Source: Buddleja alternifolia (Eukaryota > Streptophyta > Magnoliopsida > Lamiales > Scrophulariaceae). Taken from it: DNA of 64,000 bases. The notes under the pieces were generated by a model. The model searched no databases, was not told the origin of the DNA, and worked only from the letters and a program-made list of their open reading frames with translations. The translations under genes and the position numbers were made by a program. The stretch spans positions 22,577,022 to 22,641,021 of the forward strand of contig CM033399.1 in assembly GCA_019426215.1 (NCBI GenBank). The letters run 5' to 3'. This document shows, piece after piece, positions 44,245-56,517 of this stretch (positions are counted from its first letter, which is position 1; each line of letters starts with the position of its first letter).

Positions 44245-44823
44245 GGGAGAATTACACTTTTGGTTCCTTAACTTTAAGATTAAAACAATTTTCGTTATTT
44301 ATCGAACAAAATTGTGAATGTTCAATTTTGAACAGATTTGATCTCTTCTGTTAACTTTCCATCAAAAACTAACAAAATGGCCGGAAGTGAGCATAAATAG
44401 GGGAAATTGGTCAATTTTGGCGCTGAAAACATCAATTTGCACATTCAACCTCCATTTTTGTCAAATTTCAAGGAAAACTGAATAATTAGGGTTTATAAAA
44501 CTTGAGAATTTTAAGAAACTACGGCTTTGTCAAATTAGGGAATACAATCTTTTTTGAGAAAATTTGCATTGGATTACAAGTTCGAAGGGTGTGATTTTGG
44601 GTTATTTTATTGAGACACTTAGAGTTTTTGCTGAAATAAAGAGAGATTTCACCCATTTTCCCCTAATTTGAGCTCATTCCATTGTTTTTTGGATAGAAAA
44701 TTAACGGTATGGACCAAATCTGTTTCAAATTGAAACATTGAAGACTAAATTTGTCGAGTCTAATAATGAGGGACCAAAACTACTTTATAAACACAGTTTA
44801 GGGACGCAAAGAGTAATTCTCCC
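44245..44823. mobile_element. MULE-type MITE, copy 1
   Basis: 579 bases with inverted ends GGGAGAATTACACTTTTGG / GGGAGAATTACTCTTTGCG and the exact 9-base duplication TATATAATA (44236-44244, 44824-44832). Present in both copies of the segmental duplication, so it predates the duplication. Confidence 0.92.
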
Positions 44824-44994
44824 TATATAATACATTCCTAGTGTTTGTAGTGATGAAGCCAAAAATTTCAAGCATGTTTCATCATTCTAACTTTTGAGAG
44901 ATCGAGTCCAAAGGAATTGATTTTCAGGATATATTTTTTTGGGGAGGTTTCATGAGAGGAGATGAAATGAGTTTACTTGCATATAGGATGGCGC

Positions 44995-45235
44995 AAAAGT
45001 AGAAACGATAATATAGGGAGTAATTATGTTAAAATATATATAGAGAGAGAGTAGTTTATTTTTTTTTGGATGCGAAATGTAATTAAATACAAGTATAATT
45101 ATAGATACATTATTTAAAAAGTAGAAACGATAATATAGGGAGTAATTATGTTAAAAATACATATATAGAGACAGTAATTTTTATTTTTTGGGATGTGAAA
45201 TAATATTAAATACAAGGATAATTACAGGTACTTTA
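44995..45235. repeat. Two-copy tandem repeat of about 120 bases
   Basis: Units start AAAAGTAGAAACGATAATA near 44995 and 45117 and include GGAGTAATTATGTTAAAA and AATTAAATACAAGTATAAT. Also present in the second segment at 55733-55985. Confidence 0.8.
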
Positions 45236-45781
45236 TTTTACTTATTACATAAATATCACGACATCCTTATAATTTTATAAATTATCAATTAGTGAATCAG
45301 ATGTGAACTAGCCACCTATCTCTAACCTTTGTAGTTTGTACGAAAAAAAGCAAACATCAAAAACTCAACTCCTAAGCAGAGCTATGATTTACAAAATCAG
45401 AATTTTCAACAAGCCATTAATATTGTATATTAAGGTCTACGGTTCAAAATAATTATATCAATATGAAATGCGTAGTGGAAAAGAAAATAAATGCAGCCTA
45501 ATTAAAATTGACCAAAGACCATGAGACTAGAATAACGACATTGTAAGTCTTTTTTGGGATGCCTTTTTGCTGCATATATAATTGCAAAACTAGTCAAGCA
45601 CTTTTAGGCGACTTTGATAGAAATGGCAATGGGTTTTCCTGGTTAGATCTGGACTCGTACCGAACCCATCTCGTTTGGTGCGGGCTTACATGAGATAAGC
45701 GAGTTTTGGAGCAGTTTCTCAAGTTTTGGTGTTTTGGACTCAGACTTGTCCGAACCGCCCCATTTGGCATTATAAATATAC

Positions 45782-46855
45782 GTATATATGTGTATATATA
45801 TGTTTATGTGATATATATGTATATATATACATATAAAAAAATGTGTATTTTTTGCATGACCTCAGCATAGAAATATTTAACAAGATACACCTATAAACAA
45901 AATAATAAAGAGTGTATACTTTTACAATAAAAATAATTAAAAACATGCTTGAAATTATAATTATTGAGAAATCAAGTATAAATTGATAAATAATTCATTC
46001 TTAGTTAATAATACAATTTTCTAACACTTAGATAGTTGTTAACTTGTTACCATTTTTTTTCCAAGAAAATATTAATTTTTAAAATTACAATCGAGTCTAT
46101 CGGGTCCAACTCGATTGTCAGGTCTGACATTTGTGGAGGGAAGCGTCTCAGATCCATAAAGGTGGTGCGGGTCTTGGGTTTTGACGAACCCATCTTAGAC
46201 CCACTCATTTGTAACTTTAGACAACGAATGAAGTAAAGTAAGAACTAAAATTTACTTGAACCAAACTAAGATGATTTCTGGTTCAAATTCGATTTGTTCG
46301 AATCCAAATCAATGATAAGGTAGATTAATTTATTCACTTCATGTGGGTGTTTTTATTGAAAGGATTTTAAGCAATCGCACATATACATAATAAAACTTTG
46401 ACAAGCGTCAATATTGATTTTTTTGTCTCGTCTTCTCTCTTCTATTTTTTCATGAAAAAATAAATGCTAGACCGAGATCAATAATCCTAGTGTCTATATC
46501 TTTTAAACAGTAAAGTGTATTGTGTGTGGTGTCCACACACATTTGTGTAAAAGAGATGAACACAGATTTCACACTCGAACCATTAGACTCGATCTGATAT
46601 AAAATTACCCATTTTTCACGTTCTCTTTTTCTTTATTTTATCTTCCCTTTCTCATATTTTCATATCTTTTTCTTACAATAACTTTTTTTTTCTCTCCACT
46701 CACTTTTTTTTTTAAGGGTCTCTCCACTCACTTCTAAGTACTTATGAATTACTATATCTCATACAAAATTAAAGGTAAGTATTATGCTTAAAATAATTAA
46801 TCTAATACTTTAAATCATAATTTTTAATTAAGTACACATATCTAAGTGTGCCAAC
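45782..46855. other. AT-rich intergenic DNA, possible DNA-transposon debris
   Basis: A TA/TG microsatellite lies at 45782-45835. 46085-46215 carries CGGGTCC- and GACGAACCCATC-type words that pair loosely with the reverse of 45620-45780, suggesting a decayed hAT-like element, but no ends could be defined. No gene is seen. Confidence 0.35.
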
Positions 46856-46871
46856 GTGATTAGTATATATA

Positions 46872-49207
46872 TATATATATATATATATTTTGTTTACCCA
46901 AGGTATCCTCAGACCTTATTTGAGGCCCAAAACTAATCCCCGGGGGATTGGAGCATTAAAGGTTGGTCCCCCTGTTAGAGTTAGTGCCCAGCGCACCAAT
47001 TATTGGGCGCCATTCTTTGTAATAGTAACTGTAGAGTTGAACAATCGTTTTCTTATAAATAAAGTCAATCTCTTTTTATGTGTGGCATGTCTTTATTCTT
47101 AAATTAGTTTTTACTTTGGCTTAGAATAAAGTCTCGAAGGATCACACATAGCTATGGGACATCATTGCACATTGGGTGTGGCAATGATGGAATATGTCTC
47201 GAAGGCTGTGATCTTTAAACATTGTTCCAAGTCATGAAAGGGTTCATCGAGATAAAGGGATATCGATACAACCCAAAAGACTTGCTCATATGATGCATAC
47301 TCTGGTAGAAGTGTATCTCGTTCCATAGATACTGGCACGGTGAAAGCCAATGCATATATGAGGGTTGCCATTGTGGTAATGGGTGAACTGAACAATCCCA
47401 TGGAAGTTCCTGAAATGGATTCCCAGTCGAATGTGGAACTTCCAGTGGTCTTGTAGAATAAGAGTAATCCTTATGGACCTAAGAATCCATTGGATGTCTT
47501 ATGCGTAACCGCGCATGTTCTTGATTTGTTACATGATCACTTTAGATGATCGAATATGGGCAAACTCAGACATGCACGTCTTACGTAGTAAGGCACGTGA
47601 GAATCAAGAGGTATCTATCTCTGACATTAGCTAGTCGGTTAATCTCCTATGGTTACATAGTGAATCGACTTAAGGAATCTTCGGCCGAAGTATGATATCT
47701 AAAGAGGCGTAGGGTTTCCTCGTTTAGATAGTCGATGTCGATTTCACATAACGTGGGAAACATAGTATTGAATTAATAGAGCTTCGACCTTAGCCAATGC
47801 TCTAGATTCAATCGGGAGATTAGATAGAGAGATCTTACTTATGCGAGGATCAAGATCGCAAAAGGCGTATCTTTACTTTCGTTTTATCTAGGTCTTCGGG
47901 ACCCTATGCTAGGTGGGCAACCGCGATTTGTAAGTGCCGAGAATTAGCTTGGTGACTAATTCGAGGCTTGATTAAATCAAAGGATTGATTTAATCTAGTA
48001 CTTTCCATTTTAGGAAGGTACACTAGCACTGTGGGAAGGTGTACTTATTACTAGATAGAAACGAGCCTAAGGGGTCACACACTAACTCGAGAGAGTCACT
48101 GCTTGAATAGATGTGATTAATCAATTTCGAGGAAATTGAGGGAATTAGGAAAGTTTAGTACTTTCCTAACATGGAGTATAAATTAATTGAAGGATTCAAT
48201 TAATTTTACTCTTTCAATTAATCTTGTAGAATTAATTAAATTAATGGACCTAGTAGAGTCCAAGTATTTTATTTAATTGGGTGGAGCCCAAGTTAAATAA
48301 ATAAATGTTGGAATTAGTTGGTTGGATTTAATTTGACTTGTATTTAATTGATGGGTTGCACCTATAATTAAATTGAGAAGTCAAAATTAAATCCTAAAGT
48401 CTAATTAAATGGAGCTGACCGATTTGTGAGTGTAAATAAGGGAGGGGGCGATTTTATGTGTGGTGGAAGAGGAAAAGAGTTTTCCCCTTCTCCAAGTCTT
48501 CATAGGATAAGGATTACTAGAGAGTTTGGGAGAAAGGAAGTTTCCTTTTCCTAATAGGACTCTAGGTAATCTTCACCTATAAATAAGAGATGAAGGAGAC
48601 TAAAATATATGATGAAAAAGCTAAAAATTCCGCCCCCCACTCTTAGACCTAAAATCGGCCACCTCTCTCCTCTTTCCAACAAGACGTCGTTATATTCATG
48701 TGTTGAATTAAACGACTTAGAAAATATTCCTACCTTTCACATAATCAAGCCTAATTTAAGCTTAGAATCGTTTTGTTGTCTAGCACGCAAGGCAAGACGA
48801 TTGGTGACTTGAACGAGGTGTGGATACATCTTAGAGGTGCGACGCTTGGAGCACTCTAAACCGGGAGATACGAAAAATGACGGGCAATTTCTCACCCAAG
48901 GGAAATTGTGTGGATTTGCACCACAGGGTTGCTGAGATCCAAAGTACGAGGTGAAACGAAATTTTCGAAAGGTATAATTTCGTTTACCTCCTTATCAAAT
49001 TCGATCGAACCAATTCCATATTCCTGTTTTAGGGTGGTTGTACGTTTACTTTTGTAAAATTTTAATTTCCGCTGCCACGAGCCACCCGAGGGAATGAGTC
49101 AACCCAACACCCCCTCCCAACAAGTGCGCTTCCCGAGATTCGAACTTATGTTCTCCTCCTTAGGGGGGTGGGAGCTGCTTGCCACTTCACCAACACAATG
49201 TTGGTAT
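46872..49207 (-). mobile_element. tRNA-derived SINE split by a Copia solo LTR
   Basis: The minus strand reads GTTGGTGAAGTGGCAAGCAGC (A-box region), AAGTTCGAATCTCGGG (B box) and TTGTTGGGAGGGGG, is interrupted, then resumes ACCAACCTTTAATGC ... GGGGATTAGTTTTGGGCC to GGTAAACAAAA. The 16-base GTGATTAGTATATATA flanks both outer ends (46856-46871 and 49208-49223). SINE DNA totals about 195 bases without the insertion. The same family layout as the SINE at 42920. Confidence 0.85.
46973..49109 (+). mobile_element. Copia solo LTR inside the SINE
   Basis: 2137 bases, TGTTAGAGTTAGTGCCCAG ... GTCAACCCAACA, with CCCCC on both sides (46968-46972, 49110-49114). It resembles the nested Copia LTR at 10734: the start GTGCCCAGCG matches GTGCCCGGCG, and GGATACATCTTAGAGG and GACGCTTGG near the end match 12560-12590. 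Orientation follows that match. No coding sequence. A GC-rich target is unusual but agrees with the SINE body. Confidence 0.88.
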
Positions 49208-49223
49208 GTGATTAGTATATATA

Positions 49224-49801
49224 ATTACCCGTACTTCATATGTTGGCTTCAACAATCAAGTTTTTGCAAAACAAAGTGATTATAGTTAGCCAAGAACCGC
49301 AAAACCAAATCGAAAAATACAAAAACTCATCATACTATGTAATTACAATCAGGGATAAAGCAAGGGGGGCTGGAGGGTGCCCCTAAGTTTTCTTATTTTT
49401 TAATTTTAGGTATTAATTTTTAAAATTTTATATTTTCGCCCCCCTAATTAATTTAACATTTCTAACCCAGAAGATAACGCAAACCCACGTAGTAAAATAA
49501 ATTGACTCAATGAGATAATTCAGTGGGCTACATATTAAAATTTTTTAGTTAGAAATCTTGTTATAATTTTGCATTTTCTCATCACCCATGATTTGTTCAA
49601 AGCCTATCAACCATTTCTTAAGATCATGAGCCTATGAGCTGTGAGCATCTGGTTCATATTCAAAAGCATGTTGCTGATCTTTGATTTCGATAAATGCACA
49701 CTGCCTCATCTACTCTTATCAAAACAAAGAGAGGAAAAAAAGAACTTTTAGGTCTTATTTTCCTTAAATTATACTACCAAAATATTTTTTTTTAATCAGA
49801 T
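49224..49801. other. Intergenic DNA downstream of the TPD1-like gene
   Basis: AT-rich. A CCCC/GGGG-ended inverted stretch (GGGGGGCTGGAGGGTGCCCC at 49365-49384 and TCGCCCCCC at 49436-49444) hints at transposon debris. No terminator or gene was identified. Confidence 0.4.
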
Positions 49802-50161
49802 TTAAATACAAGCTTCTCCATACTTAAACAGTGCAAAATCGACGCGATAAAAAACATAAGTAAAATTGAAAGAGGTGCGGGCATAGAGTGGGTTTCCAAT
49901 GTTGATGAGACAAAGTGTGCCGTCTAATTTAGATATGATGGATGGATCGGGCTGAAAGTTAGGGCACAATATTTTCAAGTTCAAAATGCTGCCTGAGCAT
50001 GCGTTGGTGATGTTTACTGTCCATTCTTTCTGCAACTCTGTTTGCCTCCCTGTTACGGTTTGGTCGATTTTGATCACACTTGGAGAGCATACTTCACTTG
50101 AACCTTCAGTCACAAGGCAAAGAACGACTAGGAAGCAAAGGAATTTGATGATGTCTTCCAT
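49802..50161 (-). CDS. TPD1-like small secreted protein
   Basis: A single-exon frame of 119 codons starting MEDIIKFL at 50161. An upstream in-frame Met exists at 50236, but the MED start puts the signal peptide at the N-terminus. Residues 6-22 are a hydrophobic secretion signal. The mature part starts at about Cys25 and has the TPD1-family pattern: C..SVIKIDQT, a TG..TELQKEWTVNITNAC block, ILNLKILCPNF, then GTLCLINIGNPL and FNFTYVF. One of the usual paired cysteines after NAC is absent, leaving five. TPD1 is an extracellular ligand of a receptor kinase in anther development. Relatives have varied roles, so the function here is only inferred. A TATA-like stretch lies on the minus strand near 50280-50268. 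A perfect inverted repeat TTGTATTA...TAATACAA at 50239-50257 sits in the upstream region. It could be a pseudogene. No splice sites are needed. Confidence 0.62.
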   Translation of the reverse strand: MEDIIKFLCFLVVLCLVTEGSSEVCSPSVIKIDQTVTGRQTELQKEWTVNITNACSGSILNLKILCPNFQPDPSIISKLDGTLCLINIGNPLYARTSFNFTYVFYRVDFALFKYGEACI

Positions 50162-50419
50162 TGAGAATGCAATTGGATATAGAATGTTGTTTTCACTACC
50201 AAAAAATATTAATTCTCTCCTATCATAGCTTAGCAAGGTGTTGTATTATTTTAATACAATACTGATATATTGTTATATATTGAGTATGTGTTATGTTAAA
50301 GTTTGAACTGTAGTCAAGAAATTTCATTTGGAATAGGATAATTGAGTATTGATATATTGAGTATTGCCATTACTAATGTTTTTCACTTTTTCAATTTTAA
50401 ACTTTATGAGGAAGATCCT

Positions 50420-53400
50420 CGTTTCAACTTATGAAAAATATTCTTTTCCGATATTTGTCGTAGCTATCTAGTTCTAGGGCATATCAATGGTAAAACTGTC
50501 CCTAAGGATGATAATGATGAGGACTGGTATTTGTTATATTCAAAAATCAAAACTTTGATGTACAATTCTATTGATGCCAGTCTTCTTGATAGTGTTAGTG
50601 GCGATGATTTAACCGCCAAACAAATTTGGAACAACCTTGAATCATTTTTCAATAATAATAAACCATCCCGATCCCTTCACCTTCAAGAAAAATTTCAAAA
50701 TTATAAAAAGGAGAATTTATCAATTTTTGACTTTTGTCGTGATATGAAACAAATTGCATAATCTCAATGATGTTGATTCTCCTATTAATAATCAAAAATA
50801 AGTTTTACATATTCTTAACAATTTACCTGATTTATATAATAGTATTATTGATGTCATTACAAATCAACGTCTGTTTACTAAATTTGCTCAAGCGCGTAAC
50901 ATGCTCTTACTCCATGAAGCCCGAGATTCCCATGAACCCCCCCCCCCCCTGATTCCTCTGTCCTTCTTTTTTCTCAAAACTAAACCAATTTCCATCGTGA
51001 CAATGGTCGTGGTCGTGGTAAAAATTTTGGCCGCGAATTTGTTCATGGTAACAATTATTATGGCAGCAACAATAATCAAAACTTCAGTAAACCAAATTAT
51101 TCACAAAGTCATTGGCCGCCGCCCAATTCACTCCAGCAACCCACCTACAATCATGGTCGCCAACACACCTGGATTACTCCTCAACAACCAGACCCTCCTC
51201 AGCATTATTTTAGTGGGCCTCTTCAACCGCAGCCCAATCAGTTTTTGCCTTCAGCATATGGTCACGCATTCTCGGCTCAATACCCTACGGGCCAGTTTCA
51301 AATTCTTCTTGCCGCCCAGCCAGCCCATCAGATTCTGCCAGGCCCACTTGCACATGTATCTTATTCGGCCCAGCATCCGCCACAACAGCAGCCCACAGAT
51401 CTTGCTCACCTTTTTCAACTATGACTGTTTAAACCCCTGATGAAACTGGTATATGGACTCGGGGGCCAGCGTACATCTGACCTCTCAACCAGGTACACTT
51501 TCTTCATTTGTACATTTTAATAATTATAAATCAATATTAGTTGGTAATGGTGCTATTTTACGTATTTCTCACACTGGCTCTAGTTTTTTACCTTCCACCC
51601 ATCTTTCTTTGTCAAATGTTTTAGTCTCTCCCCACATCATAAAAATTCTCATTTTTGTTCGTTCTTTTCCTCGCGACAATAATGTCTTTGTTAAGTTTGA
51701 TCCAAATGACTTTTCTGTGAAGGACCTTGTGATGGGCACTCTCCTCTTCCGCAGTGATAGTCAAGGCAACCTTTATCCCGCGTTCTTTCTTCACCTCTTC
51801 GCTCTACCCCGTCTGCTGAAGGTCTCATTGCCGCCACTACTACTCTCTGGAACAACCGTCTTGGACATCCCGGCTCTTCTGTTTTTAAGTTTTTAGTTTC
51901 TAGGAATTTAATTTCTTGTCAAAATTCATTATTACCATTATGTAATGCTTGTCAATTGGGCAAACAAATTTTTTCTGTTTTTAAGTTCACACTCTACTAC
52001 TACTCAAGTTTTTGAAATTATACTTCGGATTTATGGACCTTGCCAATCACTAGTGCTAATGTTTTTTGATATTATGTTATTTTTTAAGATAATTTTTTGC
52101 TTTTTTTATTGGTTTTTCCTCTTCGTCTCAAATCTGAAGTTTTTAATATTTTTTTAACTTTCGTGCATATGTCAAAAATTAGTTTAATCTTGAAATTAAG
52201 TCTTTCCAATGCGATCATGGTCGCAAGTTCGATAAGAATTTTCATACTCTTCTTAGTGATCTAGGTATAACTGTTCATTTCTTTGGCCCTCATACGTCTT
52301 AACAAAATGGCAAGGCCAAACACAATCTTCAATCTATAAACAATATCGTGCGCAATCTTCTCTTTCAAGCCTCTCTCCCTCTCACTTTTTGGGTTGAAGC
52401 ACTCCATATGGTGACTCATCTTCTCAACCTACTCCCGACCATTACTCTAAATTATCGCACACCTTTTGAACTTTTGTACCACACTCCACCCGACTTCTCC
52501 CAACTTCGTGTCTTTGGATGATTGTGTTAGCCCAATCTTACCTCTGTCGCCCCGCGTTCTACTGCTTGCGTCTTTCTCGGGTTCCCGCAAAATCATCGTG
52601 GTTATCGCTGTTTAGATCTTTCCACTAATAAGATCACTTTTTCTCGTCATGTCACTTTTGATGAATCCTCTTTTCTCTATGCCTCGTCTCCCATGCAGTC
52701 CACTGTTCATGACTACTCTTTCCTTAACCGGGACGATGACCTGCCTCCTCAACTCCAACACTTTTTTCTTCTGGCCCCACCTACTGCTCCTGCCGTGCCT
52801 AACCCGCCTCCGCCGCCGACCACTTCTACTCATTCCATGGTTACTCATTCCAAATCCAGCATCACCCGTCAGCTTATTTACCTTTCGGTTCTCTCTTCTC
52901 TCTCTCCTATCCCTTGAACTCCAACTCAAGCTCTATCTGACCCTAACTGAAAAGCCGCCATGCAAGCCGAGATCTCCGCTCTTTATTCTAATTCTACATG
53001 GGAGCTCATTCTGTGCCCCCCTCTCACAAATATCGTTGGTTCCAAATGGATTTTCCATCATAAATTTCGATCCGATGGCTCCCTCGAACGATACAAGGCT
53101 CGTCTAGTTGCTCAAGGATATACCCAACAACTTGGCTTAGATTATGATGAAACTTTCAGTCTTGTTGTCAGGCCCGCCACCATTCGAACTATCATAAGCC
53201 TTGCTCTCTCTCGCTCTTAGCCTATTCATCAATTGGACATAAAGAATGTTTTTTAATATGGCCATCTCAATGAAGTTATCTTTATGAAACAACCCCCCAA
53301 GCTTTATCGATTCCACCTTTCCTATTCATGTGTGTCGTTTCAAGAAGGCTCTCTATGGTCTCAAACAAGCAACTCGTGCTTGGTATCATCGTTTTGTTTC

Positions 53401-54528
53401 TTTTCTTACCTCCTTAGGTTTTGTTAGTAGTAAAGCGGATACCTCTCTTTTCGTCTTTCATCATGGCACTTCCACAGCCTATCTTTTTCTTTATGTGGAT
53501 GACATTGTTCTTACCGCATTGTCTCCCCCTCTTCTTTCTCATATCACTCGGTTTCTCTCGTCGGAATTCTCTATGACCGACGACTACTCTTTACATTATT
53601 TTTAGGTATTAATGTTTCTCGTTCTTCCTCTAGTGTCACTATTTCTCAATCTAAGTGTGCTATGGATATCTTAGATCGAGCCAAAATGGCTTCCTATAAC
53701 CCGTGCACTACTCCTGTCAACATTCGTGCGAAATTATCTATGTTGGGTCCTCCTGTTTCCGACCCTACCCATTATCGTAGCTTATGTGGAGCTCTGCAAT
53801 ATCTCACAATCACCCACTCATCCCCCAAGTGCTCTAGTTGTGGAGCTCTGCAATATCTCACAATCACCCGCTCATCCCCCGGTTGGCCTCTTTCTTTGAC
53901 TGAGAGTACTGGGGATTTTCACTCAAGTATAGTAGGCACTATTCCACCATATCAAATATAAAGAAGTATAAATTTTATTCTTCGCTATGTTCATGGTACT
54001 CTTGCTTACTATCTACACTTTCGACCTTCCTCTACTTCTCAACTCATCGGCTACTCGGATGCAGATTAGGCGGGGTGCCCGGGTACTCGTCGTTCTACCT
54101 CTGGTTATTGTGTTTTCTTAGACGATAATCGTATTTCTTGTTCTTCAAAACGTCAACATGTAGTTTCTAAATCGAATGTAGAAGCCAAATACAAAGGTGT
54201 TGCTAATGTCGTCGCCGAATCTTCTTGGCTTCGCAATTTACTTCTTGAATTACATTGTTCTCTTACTTCTTCCACTATTGTTTATTGTGATAACATCAGC
54301 TCCATTTATCTTTCTTCTAACCCTATACAGCACCAACGTACTAAATATATTGAAATAGATATTTATTTTGTACGAGAAAAAGTAGCACTCAATGAAGTAC
54401 GTATGTTGCATGTGCCCTCGGCTCATCAATTTGCCGACATATTCACAAAGGGTTTATCTTCACCTTTATTTCTCAATTTCAGATCCAGTCTAAATGTTCG
54501 GGAACCTCTTATTTCGACTGCGGGGGAG
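50420..54528 (+). pseudogene. Decayed RE1-like Copia element, 5' truncated, gag-pol remnant
   Basis: Gag homology starts abruptly near 50430 (SDICRSYLVLGHINGK) with no 5' LTR or primer site. It continues through DDLTAKQIWNNLESFF and a frame-broken Gly/Asn tail. Protease WYMDSGASVHLT lies at 51450-51485, then pre-integrase and a heavily broken integrase core (about 51990-52540). RT reads KWIFHHKFRSDGSLERYKARL, ALYGLKQATRAWY and FLYVDDIVLT, and RNase H reads GYSDAD, YCDNISSIYL, FADIFTKGL. A 54-base direct duplication sits in RT at about 53785-53875 (CGALQYLTIT twice). Many stops and frameshifts. The same subfamily as the element at 59783-64000. Confidence 0.85.
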
Positions 54529-54693
54529 TGTTAAATATTATTTTTCATATTTATCATTTAGGGTTTTTTTTTGCTAGTACATATCCAGGTATATCTTTAT
54601 TTCCTTGTTTGTAGCTTAGGGTTTGATATTCTTTTGAACCTATATATACTTCTTAATATTGCAATGATATTTACGGTGTTTAGAACTCTAACA
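54529..54693 (+). repeat. 3' LTR of the decayed Copia element
   Basis: 165 bases, TGTTAAATATTATTTTTC ... TAGAACTCTAACA, directly after the polypurine tract GCGGGGGAG. The duplicated genomic segment begins at its outer edge. Confidence 0.85.
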
Positions 54694-54695
54694 TT

Positions 54696-56517
54696 GAAAT
54701 TTAAATATTGATTTTGATCGGAAAATAAAAGGCATTTAAATATAAATCTTTCTTAACAAACACTAACAGTAACAGAAAAGATATTGCAAATATAAATTAT
54801 GAATATGACCCATGATTAGTTAAAAGGTGAAAAATAATTCTTAACTTGAAGTAAATTAAACATACATTTTAAAAATTGAAATAATGATTAAATAAAAATT
54901 TCTTGACTAAAATAAAATGACGTTTTAGTAAAGAATTCAACATTGGATTCTAGAGGTTAGTATATAACAGGGAGAATAACAGTTTTGGTTCCTCAACTTT
55001 AAAATTAAAAGTTTTGGTTATTTATCGAACTCAACAAAATAATCGTAGATCTTCAATTTTAAACAGATTTGATCTTTTTTGAAAAGATTCCATCAAAAAA
55101 CATAATGACCGCATGTGAGCATAAATGAGGGAAATTGGTCGATTTTGGCGCTGAAAACATCAATTTGCACATTCAACCTCCATTTTTGTCAAATTTCTGG
55201 GAAAAATTAGTAATTAGGGTTTATAAAACTTGGGAATTTTTAAAAACTAAGGCTTTGTCAAATTAGGGCATACAAATGTTTTGAGAAAATTTGCGTTGAA
55301 TTACGGTTTGAAGTGTGTGATTTTGGGATAATTTATTGAGACACTTAGCGTTTTTGCTGAAATGATGAAATAATGTGAGACTTCACCAATTTTCCACCAA
55401 TTTGAACACATTCCATTGGTTTTTGGACAGAAAATTAACAGCATGGACCAAATCTGTTTAAAATTGGAACATTGAGGACTAAATTTGTCGAGTCTAATAA
55501 TGGGGGACCAAAACTACTTGAGTAATACAGTTTAGGGACCTAAAGAGTAATTCTCCCTATATGATACATTCCTAGTGTTTGTAGTGATGAAGCCAAAAAT
55601 TCCAAGCATGTTTCATCATTTGAACTTTTGAGGGACCGAGTCCAAAGCAATTGATTTTCAGGATATATTTTTTTGGGGAGATTTTTATGAGCGGAGGAAA
55701 TGAGTTTACTTGCATATAGGATGATTCATCGTTAAAGTAGAAACGATAATATAGGTAGTAATTATGTTAAAAATATATAGAGAGAGAGACAGTAATTTTT
55801 ATTTTTTGGGATGTGAAATGTAATTAAATACAAGTATAATTACAGATACATTATTTAAAAAGTAGAAACGATAATGTAGGGAGTAATTATGTTAAAAATA
55901 TATATATATATAGAGACAGTAATTTTTAATTTTTTGGAAGTGAAATATAATTAAATACAATGATAATTATAGGTACATTGTTTTACTTATTACGTAATTA
56001 TCACGACATCCTTGTAATTTTATAGATTATCAATTAGTGGATCGATGTGAACTACCCACCAATCTCTAACCTTTGTACGAAGAAAAGCAAACATCAAAAA
56101 CTCAACTCCTAAGCAGCTCTATGATTTACAAAATCACTATTTTCAACAAGCCGTTAATATTGTATACTAGGGTCTACGGTTCAACATAATTATATCAATA
56201 TGAAATGCGTAGTGGAAAAGAAAATAAATGCAGCCTAATTAAAATTGACCAAAGACCATGAGACTAGAATAACGACATTGGAAGTCTTTTTGGGATGCCT
56301 TTTTGCTGCATATATAATTGCAAAACTAGTCAATCACTTTTAGCGACTTTGATAGAGATGGCAATGAGTTTTCCTGGTTTATATCTGGACTAGTACCGAA
56401 CCCATCCCATTTGGTGCGGGCTTACAAGAGATAAGCAAGTTTTGGATCATTTTCTCAAGTTTTGGTGTTTTGGACTCAGATTTGCCCGAACCGACCCATT
56501 TGGCATTATAAATATAA
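54696..56517. repeat. Segmental duplication, copy 2
   Basis: Matches 43109-45781 from TTTAAATATTG to CATTATAAATATA. It lacks the 848-base MITE, showing its empty target ATAAAAATT at 54893-54901. Its left edge coincides with the outer end of the Copia 3' LTR, so the Copia presumably inserted into this copy and its left flank was later lost. Confidence 0.88.
54970..55557. mobile_element. MULE-type MITE, copy 2
   Basis: Counterpart of 44245-44823 with the same GGGAGAAT ends. The flanking 9-mers have diverged (TATATAACA and TATATGATA), consistent with an old insertion carried along in the duplication. Confidence 0.88.

Larger units (their letters stand above)
43109..45781. repeat. Segmental duplication, copy 1
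   Basis: Matches 54696-56517 in the same orientation almost throughout, apart from the 848-base MITE at 43319-44166, which is absent from copy 2. It contains no gene. The right end stops at CATTATAAATATA in both copies. Confidence 0.88.

Noticed and set aside
45617..46232. Complete hAT element around the CGGGTCC / GAACCCATC words
   Set aside because: The inverted similarity is weak and no ends or 8-base duplication could be defined.
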